Shown one piece after another: positions 33,780 through 44,934 of a DNA stretch of 64,000 nucleotides (position 1 is the first letter of the stretch; each line of letters begins with the position of its first letter). Source of the DNA: Beta vulgaris subsp. vulgaris (Eukaryota > Streptophyta > Magnoliopsida > Caryophyllales > Amaranthaceae). Both the position numbers and the translations under genes were made by a program. Below the pieces are notes generated by a model. The model was not told the origin of the DNA. It searched no databases and was given only the letters and a program-made list of their open reading frames with translations. The DNA lies in assembly GCF_026745355.1 (NCBI RefSeq), contig NC_079206.1, positions 8,890,031 through 8,954,030 of the forward strand, given 5' to 3'.

Positions 33780-36700
33780 ATGGAGGAAACTATTGCTACT
33801 TCTGAAACTCACAACTCCTCCCAATCTTCTTCTCGTGTAATTTGTCGCGTGTAAGTTTCTTCTCTCTCCTCTCAATTAATTTAAATTCTTGTTTTCTTAT
33901 CATAAAGTTCAACCTGAAATTTTCGATTTTGTGTGTTGAATTTTTTGTGTATGATCAAATGTTTAATTTATGTTATTTGCTTGATTTTTAATTTGGAAAA
34001 TATAGATGTCAAAAGCAATTTTCGCAATATACTTGTCCTCGCTGCAATACCAGGTACTGCTCTCTCCATTGTTACAAGGTATGCGTGTTTTTTTTTTACC
34101 TTTTCTTTTACGGTTTTAGCTCTTGCCACTTATTTCCTAACTTAATTGAATTATACTCCTATATAAATTGCTGTTATAGACAAGTTAGAAGTAAGGCTGC
34201 TTATATTTGTTGTAGTTTTTGCAAGTGTGTGTTATGCTGTCTCCCTATTTGCTTGGATTTGGGTAAAAACATTACAACTCACTATTTGGTAATAAACTCA
34301 CAAAAGAGTAATTAAGAGGACATAGTGGAATAGGGAGATTGTGTATAATACAAAGAGGGATTGTATTGAGAAGGCTTGTGTAGTGCATGGCTTCTTGCAT
34401 TTTGGATGATCAAATATAGTTGGTGGTTGGTGGATCAACTTTTAGAAAGGTTAGAGAATTTCTTATCTCAATGCTCCAAATTTGCGTACATAGTAAATAC
34501 TCTAGATTTTCCCCAAATTATTTCTGGAAAAAGCAATAGTAATTCTGAATTTTGCATCAAGCAAATCTAGATATTAGATGAGAGAACATCTCCGGGCTTG
34601 ATGGAATTTGTGCGATATAACATTCTCGGTCACAAAATAGTGGATTACCTATTAAGGAAATGTGTGAACTTTCTGAACAACCTAATAAGGTATGTGTAGG
34701 ATGTAGCCATTTAACCTGAATAGAGGAAGTGTATATGTCTGAGGCAAACCTATTTGCATGTAGTTTTGCTTTTGATTTGTGCAATGATTGGATCTGTTGA
34801 GTATGAACTGATTACTCTTGGTCAGGATGGAGGTGGTATCTATGTCGCTAGGAAGTATGTGCTCGTGGGATACATGATTCAGCTCCCTGCGTAAGCAAAA
34901 CGAGAAGTTGCTCCTTGTACCCTTGTTCTACTTCCCTTCTTTTGGGAGATGACACGTCCTCACCCTAATCACTTATTTCTATGGCTGTTTCCTCGTTTAT
35001 ACCTTCACAACTTTGAAAATGCAGTGGAGAGATCAAATTTTCTTTTTTAATCTTAATTCTTTCTGACCTCTTCTTGGGCACTGAATTCATGGTTCATCCA
35101 TCCCGCTGACTTTGGTGCTTGAAGCTGATCTCATTGACTTTGACCATTAGTTTCATAAAATTTATCAAGTTATGACGTGATAATATATTTCCAAATTTTA
35201 TATTAGATTAAACAGAAGCAATTCATAAGATTATCATTGTAACTTTGTGTTTTGATTTAATTATAGAAATCAATGGTTACAAGGATCGAAGGAGTACTAA
35301 TTACTAATGAGAAAAGAGATTTATGTAGAAAGAATATTGGAATGAAGATGCCAGTAGAGCTAGTTTTAGAGGATTGAGCGATGGAAAGAAGAAACCATTA
35401 ATGGCACTCATTGATCTTTGATGCGTAAGGAGACTTCCTATGAGATGCTGTTCTCTGCTCTTGCCCCTAGAGTTAGGGACAGCTTAATGCATTTATTAGA
35501 TTATGAAGCCTTTAATCAAGAGCTCTCACGGACTTCCTCAAAAAAAAGAAAAGAAAAATAGCTGTCATGGATATTCTATTCAAGCTTGAACTTTTCATTT
35601 CTTTCCTTTTTTATGGAATGGTTCAACTTTAGGACCATGACATTGATAATTCTCGTATGCTGCTCCTCTAAAAGAAAGGATATGTTATATGCCTCATCAT
35701 TCTATTATCAATAATTCCCCTTAATATTCTGTAGGCAAACATGATATGAGTCAATTGAATTTTACTAAAATGATACTTGCTTCCTATAGTTGGTTCTCCC
35801 GAACAGATTAGTCTCGTATCTGCTTTTCCGTATCCTTACCTGTTCTGAAACAGAAAGTCTGGGTTGAGATAACTTAACAATAATTTTATTTTAAGTAAGG
35901 AAGAACAGATAACTTGCCTTACCTTGAGCTCTATCTACTTGTATAGTGCTACGCATAACCTTTTTTTAAGTTGTATTCATTTACTTGTGCCATGGATATT
36001 CTTTTCCGGATAAACCCTCTGGACCCTTCCTATAAGTTTAGTTAGTGACTTATAAAGCTATGATTTAACTAAGTTGTAAGGTATCTGATGCAGTTCATGG
36101 TTGTTTTATCTTAGTCTCACAGCCTCCGATGTACTGAATCTTTTATGCGGGAGAATGTTGTGGATGAGCTGAGGCAGCAACGTCCTGATGATGAAAGCAA
36201 GAAAAAGATGCTGGACATACTCAAAAGATATCATGCTGAAGATGAGGAGGATAGTATGGATGAGGATGGTAGGTCTTCTAAGAGATTGATCATTTCAGCT
36301 GTTTAATACTCGCTACCAGCGTGTTTAAATATTTTCTGTATATAAGATGGATACTTATACCCAGGAAATGGTAAGGTGAAATCGACTAGACAAGAGTAAT
36401 GATAAATGATCTGTGCCAAAATCCAAAAGCTTCAGCAATACTTCGCAATAATGTCACAATGGGATCTCTCAATTTTTGATTTGTTCGCTTATGTGGCCAA
36501 GTGCCAACATTATTGCTGGTTGTGAGTGGTTTAGTATCTACTTAATTTGGGGAATATTAGCAGTCTATTAGTAGCTCACTAGCTTGCTCAGCATCATCAT
36601 GCTTATCGAAATGGTTCACTATTCAGATTCTAGCATGGCTTTTGTATTCTTCAGATGAATTGATGTTAAATAGGACTCTATCTTTGTTGGAAACCACACA

Positions 36701-38142
36701 TCTCCTCTTTATTGTGGACCTTGTGATCTTGAGATTTTCTCAAAAGCTTTTGTTACTGTTCATCTATCTATTTTGACATTTTCTATGGAGTTATGCTGAG
36801 AGGCTATCCATGGTTTGCATTAGCTTGAGCCCTTAGCTCAGTAGAGTTATGAACTCATTCTTAGCTTTGTTTTGAATCTGTCATCTGACTCCATTTTGTT
36901 AATACTGCAGAGCTAGCTCTCTCAGAGGAGACAATTGAAAAGGTTCTATCAGGTATGTTCCTTCTTTAGCATTGTTGGTAGCTTGCACCTTGTGAATAGG
37001 ATCCGTCTGCTTGTCTTATGGCAACTTCCAAAGACGGCTTGCCCTATACCTTGTAAATGGAAAGCTTCTCTTATTAAAAGCAATTATTTTCCTTGTTTCA
37101 TTCTAGCATTATTTTCCAGAGAGTGACATTTCAAAGAGTCATGTTGTATATCACTGCTATAGTATCTTGACTTCTTTGTACAGTACCGAGTGGGGAGCTT
37201 GTAGACATTCTTTTTGTTTGTCCAGCGAGTTTATTGCTGTTCTAAAGCAAGCAAGATCTGTTATCAGGTGGTGAAATAAATTATGATGACCTAAGTGCTC
37301 AAGAGAAGAAGCTTTTCCAAAGAGCTATAGCAACTGGAGAACTGAGCAAGATGATTGAGCCATGGGAGCCGTGGTGGTTGAAGCCTTCAGCTCGAACAAT
37401 GTCTCTCAGCCATGAAGGAACCCGGCTTATCCAGCCTTTAGCAACCCGAGAGGAAGCATCAGGATTAAATCCTGACGAAAACCTTGAGAGTGAAATTCCA
37501 CCTGGACCAGAAACATCATTACCACCACTTAAGGAGCTTACTTCTGCCGAGCCTTCCCCACTCCTCGCCTTTCATCTGGTTGACATCCTATACAGTTACT
37601 GTTTTACCCTCCGTCTTTATAACGGGGATTGGCAGTCAGATGCTATAGGAGCTTCCATGGTGATCTTGAGTTTATCCTCTGTTTTGGGCCAAGGAGCACA
37701 ACCAGAATCTATGTTTGAAGCTATTTCATATTGCTTAGAGCAGACTTGTTCTCCAGCCTTTAGACACATGGGTGGTTCATTATTCGGTTTTGGTGTTCTT
37801 GATGACGTGGTGTCTATAATTTGCTCAGGTAGGGCTACTCTAGTGTGTGCAGTATCCGATTTGCAGAGGATGGTCGAGGCAGGTGAGAGGGAGCTGAAAT
37901 CTGAGAAACCTAAAAGAGCAAAGAGTTCAGAGGTTAAGAGCAAGCTTAAGTCTGTTATAAGGAAGATCTACTTTATCTTGTCTTGGGTGAACGAACAAGA
38001 AGAAGAAGTTTGGTCTTCTTTGTCAGTTCTTGTGCAGGCTGAAAAGGCTTCACAATTAGAATACCGAGGCAACGAAAGAAGGAGATCCTCGACGGCTGAG
38101 AAGGCAAACAGTGAAAGCAAAGCTCTAATAGAAGAGGTTTAG
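33780..38142 (+). CDS. HIT-type zinc-finger protein, ZNHIT2-like
   Basis: Five exons join in frame: 33780-33850, 34006-34078, 36115-36268, 36911-36952 and 37268-38142, giving 404 aa. Intron 2 is about 2 kb. Residues 22-54 form a zf-HIT domain with Cys22, Cys25, Cys34, Cys37, Cys42, Cys46, His50 and Cys54 in CX2C-X8-CX2C-X4-CX3C-X3-HX3C spacing. Residues about 60-100 are an acidic helical stretch with LKRYHAEDEED. IEPWEPWWLKPSA at about 160 is the Trp-rich core motif of ZNHIT2 proteins, followed by the conserved helical C-terminal half and a Lys/Glu-rich tail. In animals and yeast-type systems ZNHIT2 works with the R2TP/HSP90 co-chaperone in U5 snRNP assembly; a similar nuclear/cytosolic assembly role is inferred. 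The start codon is the first in-frame ATG before the zinc finger and lies 15 nt after a hAT terminus. Confidence 0.92.
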
Positions 38143-38353
38143 TTGTGACTAATTATTGTATTTCAGATGAAGCTATTGTCATCATAGGTTATCAACAAAT
38201 ATTCAGATGCTACAATGTTGATAAATCAGAGGAGAGAATGTACAAATACTTTTTTTTTTTTTTGGTAGTACGAGAATCCCAACCAGTGGAAAAGATAAAG
38301 ATGTTAATGAATGTGATAGCCAAATTTTGTTTTGGTATACTACTTGAACTCTT

Positions 38354-38699
38354 GCGGCCCGTTTGGTAGTTGGTCATAAATGGTGGTAATGGGAATGAAT
38401 TTGTGTGTAAATTTGTGAAAAATATCATTGTCCATTACCATGGTAATGCTAATTTATCCTAAAGTGTCCACTTTCCTTCTTGAATTTTCATTCCCATCCA
38501 ATACCACCTTGTAGGGTGGTAATGAGTGGTAATGAAAATTGCTTCCCTTGTAGACAAAAACACAAGTTTAGGGGTGAGATTGCTTGTCCATGGAGAACAA
38601 ATATCTCCCCATGGAGATTTTAAGGGTGCTTTCCTAATAAAATTACACTTAAAATTCATTCCCATTACCGTAATTTATTAACGACTACCAAACGGGCCG
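38354..38699. mobile_element. Tourist-like MITE in the 3' flank of the ZNHIT2-like gene
   Basis: TTG is duplicated on both sides (38351-38353 and 38700-38702). The inverted termini are CGGCCCGTTTGGTAGT and ACTACCAAACGGGCCG. The arms show further inverted similarity (GGTAATGGGAATGAAT). It starts 211 bp after the stop codon, so it may be inside the 3' UTR. Confidence 0.75.
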
Positions 38700-38934
38700 T
38701 TGAAGTACTCCCAGGCTGCGGCTTAGAGGCCTTGTTTTTTAGAGGTACTGAAATGCCGTTATTGCTATGAAAGCTTTTGGCAGGTAATGTGCTTCTCTAT
38801 TGTTTGATTTAGATCATATGCCGCACTAAAATTGAAAATTAGAGAAAGAAAATTTAATTAAGAGTTTGATGTAATTTCTTTTTCGAAAATTATTTAAAAA
38901 GACGCTCTAATCAATCAATCAATATATATATATA

Positions 38935-39325
38935 TTAGTTTTCTATGCACGCGATGCGTGCGTCGATTTTTGGGTCTATTCTTAGTAAATTTCATCAAAA
39001 TATAATTAAAGAAGTGGGATTTATAATTATTGTTATACAAACTACTGTAATCTATAATATTTTTAGAAATTGAAATAAACATTTATATGTAAAGTTTTAT
39101 AGTCAAATTTAATTTGTATTATTAACCATATTTCTTATTATTTCAAGTAATTTTGTTAATGCTTATTTAGTTTATTGTTGGAATTTTTGACCCATCTTTA
39201 AATTAAAAAAAAGGATATAATTGTACAAAATCTAAATATCCAATTATTATATATATTTAGCTAAGGATAAAAAATACATTTTATTGAGGGACACCATAAA
39301 TCCCCTTTAGCTTATATAACAGAGA
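38935..39325 (-). mobile_element. Non-autonomous Helitron (GCACGC hairpin family, copy 3)
   Basis: Read on the minus strand it starts TCTCTGTTATATAAGC after A, and ends with hairpin GCACGCATCGCGTGC, spacer ATAGAAAA and CTAA before T. The start and hairpin match copies at 8299 and 57720; the CTRR terminus is CTAA instead of CTAG. Confidence 0.7.
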
Positions 39326-39971
39326 TAAAGGAGGAACTTTTCGAGAGCATAAAGCGCGCCACATAGGATCATCAATTTTATTTTTACTTTTTTTTACAAA
39401 AATAGAGTTCTTCATAGATTTAAATACATATAATGAGCTTTAGATAAGCGAAAATTAGAGTCTCATGTTGAATGAACAATTTAAATTATTATATTATGTA
39501 ATTTGTGTATAATTTTTGCTACGTAATTCGGAATATTATAATTTTTGTAGCATTGGACAATGCTCGAAATATCTTTTGAAATAAGATTCATATACAAGTG
39601 TAGTTCTACAACTTATGAATATAAAATACCACGTAGGATTGTCATGTCATTAATTTTTATTTTAAATATAATAAAAAATAGAGTTCTTTTTTAAATATAT
39701 TATGTGGCACGCTCTATGCTCCCAATAAAGTTACAGATATATTAGAATTTTGGATGATGAAAAAAATTAAAATTTGATTTAAAAAACAAACTTAGAACAT
39801 CATAAAGAGCTCCCATCTAAGTATGTCATGTTATTGTTTTTAATTATTAATTTGTTTAAAAAAAATAGTGTTCATTATAGATATAAATACATATAAGTTG
39901 TTTTGGATAAGTGAACATTACATTTTGATTTTTGATAAACAACTAAATTATTATACTATGTAAATTGAATA

Positions 39972-40062
39972 CATCCTCCGTTTCGTTTTAAATGCAACAA
40001 AGTAATATTTTATACCTCACAAATAATACCCCTTTGTTGTATTTAAAACGAAATAGAGGAAG
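39972..40062. mobile_element. Short Stowaway-like MITE (91 bp)
   Basis: TA duplication (39970-39971 and 40063-40064). The termini CATCCTCCGTTTCGTTTTAA and the inverted TTAAAACGAAATAGAGGAAG pair. It interrupts a unit of the tandem array. Confidence 0.85.
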
Positions 40063-41279
40063 TATAACTTTTGTTACAAATTCACAATATTATAATTTTT
40101 TTTACCATTGGAGAGTGCTCGAAATACGCTTCGAAATAAGTTTCATATACAATATAGTTTTACAACTTATGAAAATTTATTTATTTGGATGAAAAGTAAC
40201 GTATTATATATTCTTTATTTTAGTTACATGTAAAAATAACTATAAAAATAGCGTATTATATGTGACAATATCAATTATATCTTTGAAAATCATACTTTTA
40301 AAAATTGAGTTATATAAAGATAAATATACATATTTATAATTTTGAACCTATAGCACACCATGGTGCCATTACATTAATCAAATGAAAGTTTATCAACGAC
40401 ATTGCAAATGTATTATGCAATTCACTAATTATTTTATTCATAGAATATTTATTGTATACACAATTATTCATGTTTGTCTTTATTTTCACATATATCTATA
40501 TGTAGATCTTATCCTTTCTCCATTGAACTTGATTTCACTAAACTAATTGGAAAATTAAGGTTCGCGTTTCTAGACTATTTGAGGTCACAGATCATAAAAA
40601 AGGAAAAAGTTTAATAAGTCTTGATATGGTCATGATGGATGAAGAGGTATATTTTTCTCTTAAACAATATTTCCGATTATTAGTAGATGTTAGTTTTATA
40701 ATTACTTATATTTATGATACCGTCATTATGATCTTTTTTCACTTTCCCATCTTTCATTCTGTATGCTTTAGTGTTTATGTGCCATTAAAAGTTGAAGTTG
40801 TAGCTGACACTCGTGTTTTCTATAATTTTTCTGTCATGCATCTATTAAATAAGTAAGCCCTACTTTCTTCAAGTATCATTGGGGTGTTCTTCATGTTAAA
40901 ATTGTGTTAACTATGTTAGTCATACCAATTATCGGGATACTATTTAATAATAGACCCAGCTACAACATTTAGTTTAATATTAAAAAACATAAAATTTATA
41001 TATCGCAATAAAACATCTAAAAATAAGAGTATAATGACAAATACTCGAGATATGCTTCGAAATAAGATCCATTTACAATGTAGTTCGATAACTTATGAAA
41101 TCGAGAGTGCCACGTCGGATTGTCATGTCATGCAATTTTATTTTTAGCTTTTAAAAAATTGAGTTCTACATAGATTTAAATACATATAATGAGTTGTAGA
41201 TAAGGGAAAATTAGCGTTTGGTTTTGAATGAACAACCTAAATTTATATTATGTAAATTATATATAACTTTTGCTATGTA

Positions 41280-41595
41280 CTCCCTCCGTTTCCTAAAGAT
41301 CTTCCCTCTTTCTATTTAAGTGCGTTTCCAAATGATCTTCTCTCTTTTACTTTATTTCTTATTTGGAATTTTTTTCCCCTTTTTAACCTCTCATGTCCCT
41401 ATCATATGGTCCACCATTACATTACTTATTCAATTTTACTCCCTTTCTCTCTCATACTTTAACCCCCTTTTATTTTTTTATTTATATTAACCCCTTTCTC
41501 TCTCCTACTTTACCCACCCCACACCCCACACAACTTGATTCTCATTGGTATCTGTAGTAACAGTTTCAAGGAAGATCTTTAGGGAACGGAGGTAG
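41280..41595. mobile_element. Stowaway-like MITE (316 bp)
   Basis: TA duplication (41278-41279 and 41596-41597). The termini CTCCCTCCGTTTCCTAAAGA and the inverted TCTTTAGGGAACGGAGGTAG pair. It interrupts another array unit. Confidence 0.9.
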
Positions 41596-42472
41596 TAATT
41601 CGCAATAATATAATTTTTGTACCATTGGATTGTGCCTGAAATATGTTTCGAAATAAGAACCGTTTACAATATAGTTCTACAACTTATGAAATAAAGAGCA
41701 CCACGTAGGATTATCATGTTATTAATTTTTTATTTTAATTATTTAAAAAAATGTAGAGTTCTACATATAGTTAAATACATAAAAGGAGTTTTGGATTGGG
41801 AGAAATTAGTGTTTTGTTTTGAACAAATTAAATAACCTAAACAATTATATTATGTAAATATAACTTTTGCTACCTAATTCAAAACATTATAATTTTTGGG
41901 CCGTTGAAGAGTGTTTATGTAATATGTTTCAAAATAAGATCCATTTACAATATAAAGTTTTACAACTCATGAAAATATATTTTATTTAGATGAATTGTAA
42001 GACATTATTTAGAATTTTTTAAGATAAATATAATAATTACTATAATTATAGTAAACTATATATATGTGTGATTATAGCCTTTGATTATAAGTTCGATTTA
42101 TAGGATCAAATATATTATTTTTCAAAACCTCAGTCTTACTCAACAAACCAAAACAATTTAGTATTGCAATAAAATTTGTTAAGGAAATTTTGTTGTTATA
42201 ACAAACTAAAATCTATATATCAATAAAGTTTCATATATAATAGAGTTTCGATGATGAAAAAGTAGAGTTTGATTTTAAAAAACAACCTTAGAATATTATA
42301 TACTAATTGTTGCAATAGAAAAAGAACGGAAGAAGTATATAAATACAATGGTGTTAAAAAATCTCATTTCACAACAACACAGAACCAACAATGTAAACAA
42401 AATTTGTAAAAAATAAAATAAGCAACAAACCCGTGCAACGAACGGGTTTGAAAGCTAGTTTCTTATATAATT

Positions 42473-42929
42473 GGAAAATATTGTTAACATACATCTTTTA
42501 TATATCACTTTTTGCAATAAATATTTTTTTTATAATTTTTTTTGTAACTTAATACCTTAAAATTTTTGATTTTGCGAGAAACAACCTTACCTTTTTTTGG
42601 TATTGACCCATCGATATCAGTTGTAGACCCACATAAATGATAAAATCCCCATGTGCTCTATACATACGATGAGCTTTTACATTCTTTTGGAAAGAAAATG
42701 GATGGAAACCGGTTAGAAAAAATGACACACATGCGACATTAGATTGAAAAAAATGGTATATAAAAACCTGAAAATTGGTGGGTCAATGCCAGAAACTCGT
42801 GGTTTAACACCTGAAAATAGGATAAAAATTATCTTGAAAAAAAACATAAGGTCTTAAGTTGCTAGAAAAATTATAAAAGTTGTTTCTCGTAAAAATCTTA
42901 TATAAAAGGTATGTTTTGACAAATTATCC
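42473..42929. mobile_element. Mutator-like MITE with diverged long inverted arms
   Basis: The left end GGAAAATATTGTTAACATAC and the inverted right end GTATGTTTTGACAAATTATCC pair, and inverted similarity continues for over 100 bp, including CTTTTATATA and AACTTAATACCTTA blocks. No clean 9-bp duplication was found. Confidence 0.55.
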
Positions 42930-44220
42930 AAGCTCAAACGAGCAGAATATAATATGTGCAATAATATAAAATGTGTAAAAAAATATGAGAGTAGGTGCTC
43001 CCAAGCCTCCCAATAGCACTATAGAGAGTTTGATATTTATAATGTAATAAATGAAAGTGAATTTTATTGTGCAAAGTGTTATGGAATTTGTTTGAATATC
43101 TTTTTTAAAATAATATCAAAAAATAATTAGCAAACTTAACATGCCTTTTTCCTATTTAATATTCCTACCTGCAATGTTTTTCTTGGATAGCCAAAATTTG
43201 AGCAAGAATACGCAAAAATATATCAAGAAAGATACTAATAGGGGTTCTTGTTTAATCCATCTTAATACGTAGCGTTAGAATTTTAAATTTTTATTGATAA
43301 TACGTGATTAATAATATTGATTTCCAAATATTTGTATTGAAAACTATTTAAAAAGTTAACGGAAACACAAAAAAGGAACTAATGAAATACTACTTTATTT
43401 GAAGAAGTGCAACGCACGTGTGCAAAAAACTGGACTATGTAAAAGAATAAATGGTTATGTAAAGTCTCAACATATAAGAAGGGGACCAAAGCCTGATTTT
43501 TAAAGATAAATTTGGAATCGTCCAAAAATTAATGAGTCTAAAAAACTTAAATCAGAGTCAGAACACATTACAAAACCAAAGAAGGTTCCACCGTAACACT
43601 ATATGGTTATAAGGGGAGTAACCCCTTAGTCTTATGAAGTGAACTCATCTATGTTGTTTTGTCGATGTAGGACACTCACATTAGTTGGGTAATACACTAC
43701 ATCATAACTTCGACAAGGTTCAATCGAATCGAAGTTGGATTATGGGTCCATCAGAACCTCCATAATGACATATAATTTTTGCATTTCACATGTTGATTTG
43801 AACAAAATATATGATAAAATGTACTAAGAGCACAAATTTCTTGGTGCTCCAAGAGCACCTGAAATTTTGCAACTGGTCCATTTATCCCTTTCCCTAGCTA
43901 GAACAAAACAAGCTGGAAGAAATTGAGATGTTTGCCTAAGAAGAGAGTATAACATGGACCTCCAAATTTGATAGCTACAATTACAAGCCTACAATCTACA
44001 TCATATGCGTAAGAATGGGAGTGATAAATTTTAAATCTTTTATATTGTTTTGACTTTTTTTAAAACCCACAGCCTTCTTATTAAGTGAACCTGAACCTGA
44101 ACCCTTCCTGGTCTAATCCAAAGGTTCAGGTCCACAATATGAGCCTTATATTCTATACTAGCTGCTTTATAATTGTAAGTTAAAACACGGCAATTAAATT
44201 TCCCTCCAAGTCCCATATTC
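42930..44220. other. Intergenic, nothing recognised
   Basis: No coding or element signature stands out. GTGCAACGCACGTGTGC at about 43408 followed by CTGG resembles a Helitron 3' end, but the required T flank is missing. Confidence 0.45.
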
Positions 44221-44221
44221 C

Positions 44222-44324
44222 TATATATATGAAATGAAATATCATCTCAAAAAAACAACTTCACATTTTACAATCTTCTCTTAGACTAAAATCCTACCTT
44301 AGTTCATCCATTCCTGTTAGAAAA
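44222..44324 (+). promoter_or_regulatory. TATA box and leader of the small secreted/membrane protein gene
   Basis: TATATATAT at 44222-44230 lies about 95 nt before the ATG at 44325, with a short CA-rich leader between, typical of plant core promoters. Confidence 0.5.
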
Positions 44325-44624
44325 ATGTCATCATTCAAAGCTAATCACCCAATTACCTTTAGAGCACTGGTTTATCTCCTCATCATCTTTCTATTTTCTG
44401 TAGTGCTTGCTTCTGGCCGGCACTCCACTCTGTCTCTGAGCGTAAGCGAATCACCAGTCTCGCAATCCGCAACTAATGGAGGAGGTGGTGATGGTGGTGG
44501 TGGTGGTGATGTGCTTGTTTTTGGAGGGACCGCTACCAAAATAGCCTTGCCAACTCTTCTCGGCGTACTCATTGTGATCCTTTACATCCTGTGGATATTT
44601 TGCATTAAAGGTACTTTCTGCTAA
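44325..44624 (+). CDS. Small putative secreted or membrane protein (99 aa), Gly-rich
   Basis: A single open frame of 99 codons. Residues 14-31 (LVYLLIIFLFSVVLASG) look like a signal-peptide core ending at a small-residue cleavage site. Residues about 50-62 are a Gly/Asp-rich spacer (GGGGDGGGGGD). Residues 71-95 (IALPTLLGVLIVILYILW) are strongly hydrophobic, followed by a Cys-containing tail (FCIKGTFC). The layout suggests a type I small membrane protein, or a peptide precursor anchored at its C-terminus. I do not recognise the family. Support for a real gene is the well-placed TATA box and the coherent signal-plus-membrane architecture; against it, the minus strand is also open over part of this region and there is no known homologue to lean on. 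Possible later exons were not found. Confidence 0.55.
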   Translation: MSSFKANHPITFRALVYLLIIFLFSVVLASGRHSTLSLSVSESPVSQSATNGGGGDGGGGGDVLVFGGTATKIALPTLLGVLIVILYILWIFCIKGTFC

Positions 44625-44715
44625 AATAACACTCTCTTTTATGTATGGTTTTTTTTAAATAGAGGAATTAGATATAACTTACGATTTAGTTACAGTCATA
44701 GATTGAGTCTTCATA

Positions 44716-44836
44716 CCAAGGATGTCTTGGCGTAGTGGTTAAGATTGAGGTGCCCTAAACAATAGTCACAGGTGAATCCCCTCCCCTTCTTTGTACTTTG
44801 TACCGCCTTCGTGGCTCATATGGATAAAAAAAAAAA
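44716..44836 (+). mobile_element. tRNA-derived SINE, young copy
   Basis: The target duplication ATAGATTGAGTCTTCATA (44698-44715) recurs with one change at 44837-44854. The head holds an A-box-like TTGGCGTAGTGG followed by AAGATTGAGGTGCC, and a degraded B-box (CAGGTGAATCC). A run of A ends it. A diverged relative lies at 56799-56895 on the minus strand. Confidence 0.85.
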
Positions 44837-44934
44837 ATAGATTGAGTCTCCATAGGCTCAATCAAACAAGCGTTCGACGACGCTAAACAAGCATTTCTGT
44901 CTGCAATTAAAATGTTATTACAAGTCGGGGAGGG

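Larger units (their letters stand above)
39326..42458 (+). mobile_element. Helitron-terminated degenerate tandem array
   Basis: The right end is a Helitron-type terminus: AACCCGTGCAACGAACGGGTT (hairpin with AACCCGT stem), TTGAAAG and CTAG at 42455-42458 followed by T. Between 39.4 and 42.0 kb a unit of roughly 300-400 bp recurs four or five times in direct orientation, each with CCACGTAGGATTGTCATG, ATAGATTTAAATACATATAA and CGAAATAAGATCCAT landmarks, heavily diverged. Two Stowaway-like elements are inserted in it. No Rep/helicase coding sequence is present. The 5' TC end was not identified. Confidence 0.55.

Noticed and set aside
43400..43430. Helitron 3' end (GTGCAACGCAC hairpin followed by CTGG)
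   Set aside because: The base after CTGG is A, not T, and no matching 5' end was found.
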